Assembly: GCF_011751745.2 (NCBI RefSeq)
Contig: NZ_CP061170.1
Coordinates: 1,302,001 to 1,366,000 of the forward strand
DNA length: 64,000 bases
Source of the DNA: Paramicrobacterium fandaimingii
GTDB lineage: Bacteria; Actinomycetota; Actinomycetes; Actinomycetales; Microbacteriaceae
Direction of reading: 5' to 3'
The translations under genes were made by a program, and so were the position numbers. Shown here piece after piece: positions 55,742 through 64,000 of the stretch. Positions within the stretch are counted from its first letter, which is position 1. Every line of letters starts with the position of its first letter. The notes under the pieces were generated by a model. The model saw only the letters and a list, made by a program, of their open reading frames with translations, had not been told where the DNA came from and made no database searches.

Positions 55742-56371
55742 TCAGCCCAGCTTCGTTACCTGCAGCAGGCCATCGCCGACGGGGCTGAGGGCGCTGACGA
55801 CGGCGTCGGATGTCGCGACTTCCTCGATGATCGAGCGGAAGGCCGCTGTCACGTCGTCACGCTGGGCCGGGTCGGACACCTTTCCCTTGTGCAGCGCGCG
55901 GGGAACCACAACGGTTCCGCCCAGCCGGACGAGTCGCAGAGCATGTTCGACATTCTCGATCACGTCGGCCGGGTCGGCATCCACGAGCACGAGGTCATAC
56001 GAATCTTCGTTCATGCGGGGGAGCACGTCACGGGTTCTGCCCGTAATGAGGCGTGTGCGCGCCGAGCCGATGCCAGCATCGACGAAGGCGCTTCGCGCAG
56101 CACCGAGATGCTCGGATTCTGAGTCGATCGTTGTGAGTACGCTCCGCGGCTGGGCCGACAGCATCCAGAGGCCGGAAACCCCGCAGCCCGTGCCGATCTC
56201 CATGATGTTGCGCGCCGACGTCGCGGCGGCGATGAGCGCGAGCTGAGCTCCTGTTCCGGGGGACACGGGGGCAACGCCGAGCTCAAGCGATTGCGCACGT
56301 GCTGAGCGGATGGCCTCCGCTTCGTCGACGATGTCGTCGGTGTACTTCCAATTCGACTCTTGTGTAGACAC
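55742..56371 (-). CDS. O-methyltransferase (family 3, SAM-dependent)
   Basis: 209 residues. SAM motif I is IMEIGTGCGVSGLWML, followed by LTTIDSESEHL (acidic ribose ligand), DSYDLVLVDADPADV and LVRLGGTVVVPRALHKGKV. It matches the caffeoyl-CoA/catechol O-methyltransferase-like group near tatB in actinobacteria (mycobacterial Rv1220c type). GTG 56371 has GGAG nearby (GGAGCCGCC); the longer frame to 56440 would overlap the tatB promoter. Methyl acceptor unknown. Confidence 0.88.
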   Translation of the reverse strand: MSTQESNWKYTDDIVDEAEAIRSARAQSLELGVAPVSPGTGAQLALIAAATSARNIMEIGTGCGVSGLWMLSAQPRSVLTTIDSESEHLGAARSAFVDAGIGSARTRLITGRTRDVLPRMNEDSYDLVLVDADPADVIENVEHALRLVRLGGTVVVPRALHKGKVSDPAQRDDVTAAFRSIIEEVATSDAVVSALSPVGDGLLQVTKLG

Positions 56372-56454
56372 GGCGGCTCCTGAATCTGTTCGATTGCCAG
56401 TGTATGTTGCCGTTTGGCGGCATACCTTGAGGCGCGACACGGTAGTCTGAATTC

Positions 56455-56829
56455 GTGTTCGGTTTGACGGCAGACAAGATCATCATCATCGCTGTCATTG
56501 CCGTGTTCCTTCTCGGGCCCGAGCGTGTGCCGATGTACGCGGCGAAGCTCGCCCAGCTGGTGAAGAACGTGCGCAATATGGCGAAAGACGCCAAGTCCCG
56601 TATGCGCGATGAAATGGGCGATGACTTTGATGACATCGACTGGCAGAAGCTCGACCCGCGTCAGTATGATCCCCGTCGCATCATTCGTGAGGCGCTCCTC
56701 GACGAGGACGAGCCTGAGACGTCGGTCATCGAGCCAGCGACGAACGAGCCGAAGCCGGAATCTCGACAGCAATTGCTCGAGTCCGGCAAAGAGGTGATGG
56801 CGCCGCCTTTCGATGCGGAGTCGACCTGA
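56455..56829 (+). CDS. tatB: Sec-independent protein translocase TatB
   Basis: Tat pathway component that with TatC recognises twin-arginine signals. It has 124 residues: short membrane helix (KIIIIAVIAVFLLGPERVPMYA, with the GPERVP hinge typical of TatB), amphipathic helix (LAQLVKNVRNMAKDAKSRMRDEMG) and an acidic disordered tail. GTG 56455 lies exactly six bases after TAGTCT (56443-56448). Sits between the O-methyltransferase and an MFS gene; tatA and tatC are elsewhere. Confidence 0.92.
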   Translation: MFGLTADKIIIIAVIAVFLLGPERVPMYAAKLAQLVKNVRNMAKDAKSRMRDEMGDDFDDIDWQKLDPRQYDPRRIIREALLDEDEPETSVIEPATNEPKPESRQQLLESGKEVMAPPFDAEST

Positions 56830-56866
56830 TCCGACGGCACTCTGCGCCGAGTGATCGGCAGCGTCG

Positions 56867-58087
56867 ATGATGGAGCCGAATGCCTGGAGCGGGCACACGC
56901 GGGGAACTCCGGCATATCGGCGGGTGCTTTTCGGGCTCTTTCTCGCCGGCATCGCGACATTCGCACAGCTCTACGCGCCTCAGGCCGTGCTGCCGCTCAT
57001 CGCGCGCGATCTCGAGATCACCGAGGCGACATCGGCCCTCGTCATCTCGGCGGCAACCCTCGGCCTTGCGATCGGTGTGCTTCCGTGGTCTCTCGTCGCC
57101 GACCGCGTGGGACGTGTTCGAGCGATGATCGTTGCCGTCTGCGGCGCCACTGCCGTCGGCTTCGCCGTTCCCTTCGCCCCAACGCTCGAACTGATGCTCG
57201 CCGGGAGGCTCGTCGAAGGTCTGCTGATCGGCGGGGTCCCTGCCGTTGCCATCGCCTACCTGACTGAGGAGATCACGAAGCAGCACGCGGCCCGCGCAGC
57301 GGGCACGTACATCGCCGGAACCACGATCGGCGGGTTGAGTGGTCGAATCATCGCGGGACCCATCGCCGCCCAGACCACGTGGCAGACGGGTGTGATCGTC
57401 GTCGCCGGGCTGTGCGCCCTGTGCGCCCTTGGCTTTGCGGTGCTCGCCCCAGCACCCCGCGGCTTCGTTCCGTTGCGAAAGCGGCAGCAGAGCGGGCCGC
57501 CGGTGCTCGAGCGAATTCGCGGGGCCGCGGGATCCCCCCAGCTTCTTGCCCTCTATGCGCAGGCGTTCCTGCTCATGGGCGGCTTCGTTGCCGTGTACAA
57601 CTTTCTGAGTTTTCGGCTCATGGCCGCGCCCTTCTCGCTCGCACCGGCGATCGTCAGCTTCATTTTCGTCGCTTATCTTGCCGGCACATGGTCCTCGTCG
57701 AGGGCCGGGGCGCTCGCCGTGCGGTTCGGACGGCTGCCCGTTCTCGTGGGTGGGACGTTCGTGATGATTGCGGGCGTCATCGCCACACTGAGCGATGTGC
57801 TTGTCATTGTGCTCGCCGGCCTCGTCGTCATGACTGCAGGGTTCTTCGCCGCGCACGCGATCGCGTCTGGATGGACGGGGGCCGTGGCGACGGTGGGGCG
57901 GGCCCAGGCATCGTCACTGTACAACCTCGCCTATTACGCCGGATCGAGCGTCTTCGGCTGGTTGGGTGGCGTGTTTCTTGCCAGCGGCGGGTGGACGGGA
58001 ACCGCGCTGATGGTCGTCGGCCTCGCTCTCTGCGCCGCAGTGATCGCTGTGGCGACGCTGCGCACGCGCTACCGCGACGGCAGCTGA
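56867..58087 (+). CDS. MFS transporter
   Basis: 406 residues with 12 membrane segments. Motif A is VADRVGRVRAM between segments 2 and 3; LMLAGRLVEGLLIGGVPAVAIAYLTEE and SGRIIAGPIAAQTTW match the YnfM/arabinose-efflux-like exporter subgroup. ATG 56867 and 56870 are adjacent, and the choice does not matter. Likely a drug or metabolite exporter. Confidence 0.88.
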   Translation: MMEPNAWSGHTRGTPAYRRVLFGLFLAGIATFAQLYAPQAVLPLIARDLEITEATSALVISAATLGLAIGVLPWSLVADRVGRVRAMIVAVCGATAVGFAVPFAPTLELMLAGRLVEGLLIGGVPAVAIAYLTEEITKQHAARAAGTYIAGTTIGGLSGRIIAGPIAAQTTWQTGVIVVAGLCALCALGFAVLAPAPRGFVPLRKRQQSGPPVLERIRGAAGSPQLLALYAQAFLLMGGFVAVYNFLSFRLMAAPFSLAPAIVSFIFVAYLAGTWSSSRAGALAVRFGRLPVLVGGTFVMIAGVIATLSDVLVIVLAGLVVMTAGFFAAHAIASGWTGAVATVGRAQASSLYNLAYYAGSSVFGWLGGVFLASGGWTGTALMVVGLALCAAVIAVATLRTRYRDGS

Positions 58088-58104
58088 TTCGGTATTCTCG
58101 CGCC

Positions 58105-58695
58105 ATGGCAATGACCGATCCACCACGAGTGCGCTGGCCGGAGTTCGACGACATTCGACGCCGGGCTGTCGCGACAGCATCCGGAACCGTTCTCGAGGTC
58201 GGTGCGGGAACGGGAGACAACTTTGAGCACTTCGGCGACGGAATCAGGTGGATTGGCCTGGAACCGCACGCGGCCTCGCGTTCCGCTCTGCAGCGAACGG
58301 CACGGGAGCGCGGTCACGAGACGGAGGTGCTCGACGCGCGCAGTGAGCGCATTCCGCTTCCGGACAACTCCGTTGACAGCGTCGTCGCGACATTTGTGAT
58401 GTGCTCTGTCGACGACGTTGCCGCCTCGCTCTCAGAATTTCACCGTGTGCTCGTTCCGGGTGGTCAGCTCGTGCTTGTCGACCATCTGGCGGCACCGCGA
58501 GGCACGGGCACACGAGCTCTGCAGAATGTCGTCTCGCCGATCACGCGAATCGTCGACAAGGGATGCCGCTACAATCGCGAGATTACGGCAGAGATCTCGC
58601 GGGCGGGGTTCTCGCAGCTCGTGGCGAACTGGTACCGCCTTGCTGTGCTTCCCGGCATCGCAATGCCGTGCGCTGTTCACACGGCGGTCGCCTGA
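58105..58695 (+). CDS. Class I SAM-dependent methyltransferase
   Basis: 196 residues. Motif I VLEVGAGTGDNFEHF, motif II GLEPH, motif IV LPLPDNSVDSVVATFVMCSVDD-like (ERIPLPDNSVDSVV) and post-motif LVPGGQLVLVDHLA. Resembles the small PhcB/UbiE-like methyltransferases (mammalian METTL7-type). ATG 58105 lies six bases after TATTCT (58093-58098), so it is probably leaderless and independent of the MFS gene. Substrate unknown. Confidence 0.87.
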   Translation: MAMTDPPRVRWPEFDDIRRRAVATASGTVLEVGAGTGDNFEHFGDGIRWIGLEPHAASRSALQRTARERGHETEVLDARSERIPLPDNSVDSVVATFVMCSVDDVAASLSEFHRVLVPGGQLVLVDHLAAPRGTGTRALQNVVSPITRIVDKGCRYNREITAEISRAGFSQLVANWYRLAVLPGIAMPCAVHTAVA

Positions 58696-58699
58696 CCGC

Positions 58700-59866
58700 T
58701 TACCGCGGCGAGAGACCGAGCGTACGCCCGGCGAGATCTCTGCCCTTGCGCAGAAGCGCGTCGGCGGCCTTCTCGATGGCGGCACGCGCGGGGTCGTCTG
58801 ATTCGTCGAGAACGAGGGGACGGCCGCGATCGCCTCCGTCGCGCAGCGCGACGCTGAGAGGCACCGAGGCAAGCATGGGCACAGAGTGCCCGTCGGTGGA
58901 GAGCCTGCTGGCCACGTCGTTTCCGCCGCCGGAGCCGAAGAGATCGAGCACGCTGCCGTCGGGCTGCGTGAGGCCCGCCATGTTCTCGATCACGCCAACG
59001 ACAGTCTGGCCTGTCTGCCGTGCGACGCGGCCCGAGCGCTCAGCTACGTCTGCGGCGGCGGGTTGTGGAGTCGTGACGACGACAACCTCGGCGTGAGGGA
59101 GCAGTTGCCCGACCGAGATCGCGATGTCCCCCGTTCCCGGCGGCAGGTCAAGCAGCAGCACGTCCAGATCGCCGAAGTAGACGTCGGTGAGAAACTGATT
59201 GAGCGTGCGATGCAGCATCGGGCCCCGCCAGGCGACGGCTGTCTGCGTGTCGTCGACGAACATGCCGATCGAAATGACCTTCACGCCGTGCGCGATGGGA
59301 GGGAGAATCATGTCTCCCACACGGGTCGGCGTCACGATCAGCGGCTCTCCGTCGTCGTCGACGGCACCGGGAACGAGGCCGAGCAGGCCGGGAATGGAGA
59401 ACCCATGAACGTCGGCGTCGACAAGGCCGACGGTCAGACCGCGTTTCGCGAGCGAAACCGCGAGGTTCGCGGTGATCGTCGATTTTCCGACGCCGCCCTT
59501 GCCGCTTGTGATCGTGATGACGCGGGTCAGCGACTGCGGCGTGAACGGCATCTCGCGCCGTGCGCCGCGCAGTCGTTCGATGAGCGCTGTGCGCTCGGCT
59601 GGCGTCATGACACCGACGTCGATGGTGACGTCGGCGACACCCTCCACAGCTTCGGCAGCTCGCCGCACATCGTTCTCGATCGCTGTCGCTGCCGGGCAGC
59701 CGACGATGGTGAGGGCAATGCCGATCGAGACAGCACCGGAGCCATCTGCCTCGACCGAGCGCACCATATCGAGATCGGTGATGGGCTTGCGGATCTCCGG
59801 GTCGATGACACTCTCGAGAGCACGGCGAACGGAGCCGGCAAGGTTGTCAGGAGTCGTGTGTGTCAT
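58700..59866 (-). CDS. mrp: Iron-sulfur cluster carrier ATPase Mrp (ApbC/NBP35 type)
   Basis: 388 residues: N-terminal MIP18/DUF59 domain (about 8-90) followed by a deviant Walker A ATPase (SGKGGVGKST, 121-130) with DADVHGFSIPGLLG and LDLPPGTGDIAIS. The CPxC iron-sulfur motif of classic Mrp is not obvious; only a GCPA in the first domain. ATG 59866 overlaps the end of the DUF1003 gene. Probably transfers Fe-S clusters to apo-proteins in the cytosol. Convergent with the methyltransferase, four bases apart. Confidence 0.92.
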   Translation of the reverse strand: MTHTTPDNLAGSVRRALESVIDPEIRKPITDLDMVRSVEADGSGAVSIGIALTIVGCPAATAIENDVRRAAEAVEGVADVTIDVGVMTPAERTALIERLRGARREMPFTPQSLTRVITITSGKGGVGKSTITANLAVSLAKRGLTVGLVDADVHGFSIPGLLGLVPGAVDDDGEPLIVTPTRVGDMILPPIAHGVKVISIGMFVDDTQTAVAWRGPMLHRTLNQFLTDVYFGDLDVLLLDLPPGTGDIAISVGQLLPHAEVVVVTTPQPAAADVAERSGRVARQTGQTVVGVIENMAGLTQPDGSVLDLFGSGGGNDVASRLSTDGHSVPMLASVPLSVALRDGGDRGRPLVLDESDDPARAAIEKAADALLRKGRDLAGRTLGLSPR

Positions 59867-60374
59867 CGGAATCGGGTGTCTCCATCTTCTCGTCGAGTTC
59901 GTCAAGCAGCGCGCGGAGCTCCTGTCTGATGAAGTCCTTCGACGCCATATCGCGCATTGCCAATCTGAGGGCGACAACCTCGCGTGCGAGGTACTCGGTG
60001 TCTGCGAGGTTGCGTTCCGAACGCTGACGATCCTGCTCGATCTGAACGCGGTCGCGGTCGTCTTGGCGGTTCTGCGCCAGAAGGATGAGCGGTGCGGCGT
60101 AGGAAGCCTGAAGCGACAGCACGAGCGTCAGCGCCGTGAAACCCAGTGCGACCGAGTCAAATCTGCCCATCTCAGGGCCCCACGTGTTCCAGGCCATCCA
60201 GGCGAGGCAGAAGACGGTGAGCGCGAGCAGGAACGCTGGCGTGCCCATCGCCCGCGCCACCCATTCGGTGAAGCGTCCGAACCGGTCGCGGTCTTCGCCC
60301 TTGCGAGCAAACAACGGTGTGCGCACGCCACGGGGGGCGTCGAGTCGCTTGTCGTCTTTGGGAGACCTAGCCAT
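59847..60374 (-). CDS. DUF1003 membrane protein
   Basis: 175 residues: basic N-terminus (RSPKDDKRLDAPRG), two membrane segments (TPAFLLALTVFCLAWMAWN and FDSVALGFTALTLVLSLQASYAAPLILLA) and a charged coiled-coil tail (QNRQDDRDRVQIEQDRQRSERN). Typical DUF1003. It lies between the CBS protein and mrp, overlapping both, an order seen widely in actinobacteria. Function unknown. Confidence 0.92.
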   Translation of the reverse strand: MARSPKDDKRLDAPRGVRTPLFARKGEDRDRFGRFTEWVARAMGTPAFLLALTVFCLAWMAWNTWGPEMGRFDSVALGFTALTLVLSLQASYAAPLILLAQNRQDDRDRVQIEQDRQRSERNLADTEYLAREVVALRLAMRDMASKDFIRQELRALLDELDEKMETPDSDDTHDS

Positions 60375-61644
60375 TCGACGACCTCCTCACGCTCTCAGAC
60401 TTCACGGGTTCGTCCTCGTCTTGGCTGCGCCAATCATCGGGCAGAAGATAGTCGAGGATGTCGTCAACGGTCACCACCCCGACGAGTCTGTCGGCGTCAT
60501 CGACGACGGGAACCGACACCAGATCGTAACTGGCAAGAATGCGCGTCACTTCAGCGGCCGATGCCTGCGCGCTGAGCGGCTCGAGGCTCTGATCGAGAAT
60601 GGCGCCGAGCCTTTCGTGCGGTGGGTGCCGCAGCATCCGCTGATAATGCACCATGCCGAGGAGCTTCCCCGTCGGCGGCTCATAGGGGGGCAGCGTGATG
60701 CACACGGCAGCCCCCAGCGCGGGAGGCAGGTCGGCCTTGCGAATCAGCGCGAGCCCTTCGGCAACCGTCGAATCGGCCGAGAGAATCACCGGCTCCGTCG
60801 TCATGAGCCCGCCGGCCGTGTCTGGCTCGTACTCGAGCAGCATGCGCACGTCGTCTGCCTCTTCGGGCTCCATCAGCCCAAGCAGCTGCTCTTGGCGATC
60901 GTCTGGCAGCTGCGCCACAAGGTCGGCAGCGTCGTCTGGCTGCATCTGATCCAAAACGGATGCTGCCCGCTCATCGTCGATCTGGGCGAGCAGCGACACC
61001 TGGTCGTCGACCGGCATCTCCTCGAGAGCGTCAGCGAGGCGGCTGTCGGGCAGCTCCGACGCCACCTCGAGCATGCGCTCGCGCGGCAGCTCAAGGATGG
61101 TGTTCGCCAGGTCGGCTGGCTTGAGGTCGCTGAGGCTCGCCACGAGGTGCTCTGCCGATTGCGCTTCGTTGGAGATCTTCTCTCGAATCTCGCGCCAGGT
61201 GGCAAAGGCAGTTGGGCCCTTCGCGAAGAGCGATCCGGATGTCTTCGGGCGACGCACAAAGTACTGACTCACGCTCCACGCGCCCTGGCGCTTCTCATCG
61301 ATGGCGACGTCTTCGATCGTCGCCTCGCCCGAACCGTCGGCGAAGTCGATCTTGCGTCCGAGAATCTCAGCGATCACCCGCACCTCACCGCCGCGTTGCT
61401 CAAACCGGCGGAGGTTGATGAGACCCGTTGTGATCACTTGGCCAGGCCCGATCGACGTCACCCTGCCGATCGGAACGAACACGCGGCGCTTTCCGGGTAT
61501 CTCGACGATGAGCCCCACAACGCGCGGTGGGTCATTTGTTCGATTGACAACGAGCACATCGCGAACCTTGCCGACCCGATCACCTGCCGGGTCGAACACA
61601 GTGCACCCCGCGAGGCGGGCGACGAAGACTCTCGTGGTACTCAC
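60367..61644 (-). CDS. PRC-barrel/MgtE_N/CBS protein without a channel domain
   Basis: 425 residues: an N-terminal PRC-barrel region (about 1-120, FDPAGDRVGKVRDVLV), the MgtE_N helical repeat domain (about 165-275, LPDSRLADALEEM, LLAQIDDERAASVLDQM, LVAQLPDDRQEQLL) and two CBS motifs (about 280-410, MTTEPVILSADSTVAEGL, PVVDDADRLVGVVTVDDIL). The MgtE membrane channel is absent, so it is not itself a Mg transporter; probably a Mg or nucleotide sensor. GTG 61644 lies six bases after TAAGTT (61656-61651, minus strand). It overlaps the DUF1003 start. Confidence 0.9.
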   Translation of the reverse strand: MSTTRVFVARLAGCTVFDPAGDRVGKVRDVLVVNRTNDPPRVVGLIVEIPGKRRVFVPIGRVTSIGPGQVITTGLINLRRFEQRGGEVRVIAEILGRKIDFADGSGEATIEDVAIDEKRQGAWSVSQYFVRRPKTSGSLFAKGPTAFATWREIREKISNEAQSAEHLVASLSDLKPADLANTILELPRERMLEVASELPDSRLADALEEMPVDDQVSLLAQIDDERAASVLDQMQPDDAADLVAQLPDDRQEQLLGLMEPEEADDVRMLLEYEPDTAGGLMTTEPVILSADSTVAEGLALIRKADLPPALGAAVCITLPPYEPPTGKLLGMVHYQRMLRHPPHERLGAILDQSLEPLSAQASAAEVTRILASYDLVSVPVVDDADRLVGVVTVDDILDYLLPDDWRSQDEDEPVKSESVRRSSNG

Positions 61645-61720
61645 ACCACTAACTTAGACCGCTTGCTCTCTCTCTGCTGACGTCACGCGACTGCACAGAG
61701 AGGCATGGGACAATGTTGGT

Positions 61721-62215
61721 GTGAGCTATCAACAGTCGTCCGGACGCGGTCGCATGTCATTCCAAGGCATCCCGCACGGAGACACCATTGCCTCGTTCGA
61801 GTCCTACCCCGAGGCGCAGCGCGCCGTCGACAAACTCGCTGCCGCCGAGTTTCCCGTGAAGAAGGTGACGATCATCGGCAACGGTCTGACAAGCGTTGAG
61901 CGCATCACGGGAAAGCTCAGCTATGGCCGAGCCGCGGCGAACGGTGCGATGAGCGGCGCATGGCTCGGGCTGTTCTTCGGGCTGCTGCTCATTCTGATCA
62001 ACCCTCAGTCCGACCTCATCTTCGTCGGCGCTGCCGTCTTGATCGGCGCTGGCTTCGGCATGTGCTTCACCATGTTCACCTACGGAGTCAACCGCAAGCG
62101 ACGCGACTTCAGCTCCGTTGCGCAGATCGTGGCGAGCTCCTATTCGGTGATCGTCGAGCCAGAGCTGGCGAACAAGGCGCGGCACGAGCTCGGCGTCGAG
62201 CAGCCGCCGCTCTAA
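61721..62215 (+). CDS. General stress protein 17M-like membrane protein
   Basis: 164 residues. After a Gly/Gln-rich start, GDTIASFESYPEAQRAVDKLAAAEFPVKKVTIIG is the GSP17M-like domain; a Gly/Ala segment and two membrane spans follow (LGLFFGLLLILINP, LIFVGAAVLIGAGFGMCFTMF), then a C-terminal SVIVEPELANKARHEL. Found widely in actinobacteria next to the PRC/CBS gene. GTG 61721 is six bases after GACAAT. Function unproven; perhaps an envelope stress protein. Confidence 0.85.
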   Translation: MSYQQSSGRGRMSFQGIPHGDTIASFESYPEAQRAVDKLAAAEFPVKKVTIIGNGLTSVERITGKLSYGRAAANGAMSGAWLGLFFGLLLILINPQSDLIFVGAAVLIGAGFGMCFTMFTYGVNRKRRDFSSVAQIVASSYSVIVEPELANKARHELGVEQPPL

Positions 62216-62253
62216 CGATACGACGCGGCAGCTGACCGCCGCTCGGCGAAAGC

Positions 62254-62284
62254 GGATGCTGCAGGGCAGCGCCCGACAGCATCC
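62254..62284. terminator. Bidirectional terminator between GSP17M-like gene and pepP
   Basis: GGATGCTG (62254-62261) and CAGCATCC (62277-62284) arms with a 15-base loop, between convergent genes. Confidence 0.55.
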
Positions 62285-62298
62285 ACCGTGCGCTCTGC

Positions 62299-63717
62299 CT
62301 ACTTCGCGTTCTGACGCGCGATCCAGGCCTCAACCTCGTCGGCTGTGCGCGGGATGTCAGAGGAGAGGTTGACCGCGCCGTCCGCGGTGACCAGAATGTC
62401 GTCTTCGATGCGCACACCGATTCCGCGCAGCTCTTCGGGAACAGTGAGGTCATCGGGCTGAAAGTACAGGCCAGGCTCGATCGTGAAGACCATTCCCTCG
62501 GCGACCTCGCCGTCGTGGTACATTTCGCGCCGCGCCTGCGCACAGTCGTGCACGTCGAGGCCGAGGTGATGGCTCGTTCCGTGCACCATGTAGCGGCGGT
62601 GAAACTGGTTCTCTGTGCGAAGCGACTCTTCTGCGGTGCCCGGAAGCAGGCCCCACTCGGCGGTCTTCTCTGCGATCACCCGCATCGCCTCGGCGTGCAC
62701 GTCGCGAAAGATGATTCCCGGGCGAACGATGGCGAACGCGGCATCCGCGGCTTTGCGCACGGCTTCGTACACGCGTCGCTGCACGTCGGTGAAGGTTCCG
62801 CTCACCGGGAGCGTTCGGGTGATGTCCGCCGTGTAGAGGCTGTCGAGTTCCACGCCAGCATCCATCAGAATGAGGTCACCCGGAACGACGGGGCCGTCGT
62901 TGCGCGTCCAGTGCAGAACGCACGCGTGGGGGCCCGCCGCCGCGATCGTGTCATAGCCGACCGCGTTGCCATCGAGGCGCGCACGTGTGTAGAAGGTGCC
63001 TTCGACCGCTCGTTCGCCTCGCCGTTCGCGCACGATGCGCGGAAAGTCGGCGATCACGTCGTCGAAGCCGCGCTGTGTGGCGTCGACAGCGGCCTGCAGC
63101 TGTGCGACTTCGTACTCGTCTTTGACGAGACGCAGCTCCGAGAGAACCGATGCAAGCTCGCCATCATCGAGCGTGACGTCGTCGTTCGAGGTCGACAGCG
63201 TATCGATGTGCGCCGTGGCAATGTCGAGGTCTGCGGCGACCTGGGCCAGTGACGGACGCGCGCCCGTCCAGAACTCACCGATTGCGGGGTTGGCGTAGAA
63301 CTCGCTTGAGCTGCGGTCGGCGCGCTCCCGAAAGTACAGAGTGACGTTGTGGCCGGATGCCGCGGGCTCGAACACGAGCACGGAGTCAGGCTCGGCGTCT
63401 GACCCCCATCCCGTCAGATGTGAGAACGCGGAATGGGCGCGAAAAGGAAAGTCTGTGTCGTTCGATCGAACGGCGAGCGAACCGGCCCGTACGACGAGGC
63501 GCCGACCAGCGAAGCGTTCGGAGACGCGGTCGCGGCGGTGTCGCGCGTATGATGCGGACTCGCGAGCGGGCGGCAGCTGATCGGCTCGCTCGGCCCAGTG
63601 CGATCCGATGTAGTCCTGAAATGCGGTGCTCGACGGCGTCGTCGAGCGGTTTGACGTGCCCGTGACCTCGGCGCGTGTGGCGCTTGTCTGGGCGGAGTGT
63701 GACGTGGAGGTTTCCAT
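62299..63717 (-). CDS. pepP: Xaa-Pro aminopeptidase (aminopeptidase P family)
   Basis: Removes N-terminal residues before proline. It has 472 residues: an N-terminal creatinase-like domain (WAERADQLPPARESASYARHRRDRV, DFPFRAHSAFSHLTGW) and the pita-bread metalloprotease domain with metal ligands in MDAGVELDSLYTADITRTL (two Asp), GTSHHLGLDVHD (His), VFTIEPGLYF (Glu) and GVRIEDDI (Glu). ATG 63717 lies six bases after GACAAT (63729-63724, minus strand). A Ser/Thr-rich N-terminal tail of about 30 residues is probably disordered. Confidence 0.93.
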   Translation of the reverse strand: METSTSHSAQTSATRAEVTGTSNRSTTPSSTAFQDYIGSHWAERADQLPPARESASYARHRRDRVSERFAGRRLVVRAGSLAVRSNDTDFPFRAHSAFSHLTGWGSDAEPDSVLVFEPAASGHNVTLYFRERADRSSSEFYANPAIGEFWTGARPSLAQVAADLDIATAHIDTLSTSNDDVTLDDGELASVLSELRLVKDEYEVAQLQAAVDATQRGFDDVIADFPRIVRERRGERAVEGTFYTRARLDGNAVGYDTIAAAGPHACVLHWTRNDGPVVPGDLILMDAGVELDSLYTADITRTLPVSGTFTDVQRRVYEAVRKAADAAFAIVRPGIIFRDVHAEAMRVIAEKTAEWGLLPGTAEESLRTENQFHRRYMVHGTSHHLGLDVHDCAQARREMYHDGEVAEGMVFTIEPGLYFQPDDLTVPEELRGIGVRIEDDILVTADGAVNLSSDIPRTADEVEAWIARQNAK

Positions 63718-63757
63718 GCCCCCATTGTCTCACCGCTTGGCTGAAGGCGAGCTCTGG

Positions 63758-64000
63758 TCAGGATGTCGGAACAGGACGAAGGTGCGCGATGACCGGGCGG
63801 TGATCGCTCCCCGCCTCGTCGAGATTCGTGACGACGCGAAACCCAGTGACATCCCAGTTGCTCGTTGCCATGACGTGATCAATCGGGGTGCCGAGCAGAG
63901 CGGGCCAGTCGCTTCGCCACGTGCCAACGGCTCCCGCGCCCGCAGCAGATGCGGCATCGCTGCAGCGGCCGAGGACGCCGCCGTGTTCGCCGAGCGCCGC
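63758..64000 (-). CDS. Endonuclease/exonuclease/phosphatase family protein, C-terminal end
   Basis: The last 80 residues of a minus-strand gene entering from beyond the right edge. TWRSDWPALLGTPIDHVMATSNWDVTGFRVVTNLDEAGSDHRPVIAHL shows the family's catalytic His at IDHV and the final SDHRP motif, ending at TGA 63758. The N-terminus and any membrane segments are outside the window. Similar proteins often carry three N-terminal membrane helices. Confidence 0.88.
   Translation of the reverse strand, partial: AALGEHGGVLGRCSDAASAAGAGAVGTWRSDWPALLGTPIDHVMATSNWDVTGFRVVTNLDEAGSDHRPVIAHLRPVPTS

Noticed and set aside
60136..61680. 514-codon open frame on the plus strand
   Set aside because: Antisense to the PRC/CBS and DUF1003 genes; no recognisable domain.

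Overview
The window is 64 kb of GC-rich chromosomal DNA from an actinobacterium, most likely a member of the Microbacteriaceae; genus and species cannot be fixed from the sequence. The pointers are the codon usage, an fdxA-dapC pair, a DUF3117 protein, a PhzE-type fused anthranilate synthase behind a Trp-Trp leader peptide, an ndnR-nadA-nadB-nadC-nadS operon, a DUF222/HNH (13E12-type) gene, and a large set of genes whose start codon sits six bases after a TANNNT -10 hexamer (leaderless transcripts). I see no rRNA, tRNA, CRISPR array, prophage or transposase. Most of the window is core metabolism.

Layout. 1-4.9 kb: end of an aldo/keto reductase, then thiamine synthesis, with thiE (-) divergent from a TPP-riboswitch-controlled thiO-thiS-thiG-thiF(rhodanese) operon. 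5-7.6 kb: small enzymes (dienelactone hydrolase-like, unknown, GNAT, Nudix, VOC). 7.6-11 kb: two unknown proteins and a fused TrpE-TrpG/PhzE-type enzyme, the latter behind a transcription attenuator. 11-13 kb: FAD monooxygenase and divergent TetR repressor sharing a 46-bp inverted repeat. 13.2-18.8 kb: NAD de novo operon headed by a Nudix-fold repressor. 18.9-20.5 kb: a frameshifted DUF222/HNH gene flanked by 16-bp direct repeats. 20.5-25.2 kb: glycine riboswitch and gcvT-gcvH-gcvP. 25.3-28.1 kb: actP-type symporter with DUF485 partner, and a CPBP membrane protein.

28.2-42 kb is a peptide-uptake region: three oligopeptide-binding lipoproteins and two complete permease/ATPase sets, each with both ATPases fused in one protein, convergently arranged around a small PH-domain membrane protein. 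42.5-46.4 kb: typA, a lipoprotein, azlCD and a small membrane protein. 46.4-49.3 kb: fdxA, dapC, gltA. 49.5-54.2 kb: a penicillin-acylase family hydrolase, dapD and divergent dapE; with dapC this gives the succinylase branch of lysine/diaminopimelate synthesis. 54.2-64 kb: a PIG-V/mannosyltransferase-like membrane protein, DUF3117, an O-methyltransferase, tatB, an MFS exporter, a methyltransferase, mrp, DUF1003, a PRC/MgtE_N/CBS protein, a GSP17M-like protein, an aminopeptidase P and the end of an endonuclease/exonuclease/phosphatase protein.

The most informative content is regulatory: a TPP riboswitch whose 3' end is also the ribosome binding site, a tandem glycine riboswitch, a trp attenuator whose leader peptide appears leaderless, a paired operator around the nad promoter, and the nested operators of the TetR/monooxygenase pair. 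None of these is a new class of system, but several are unusually clear examples worth testing.
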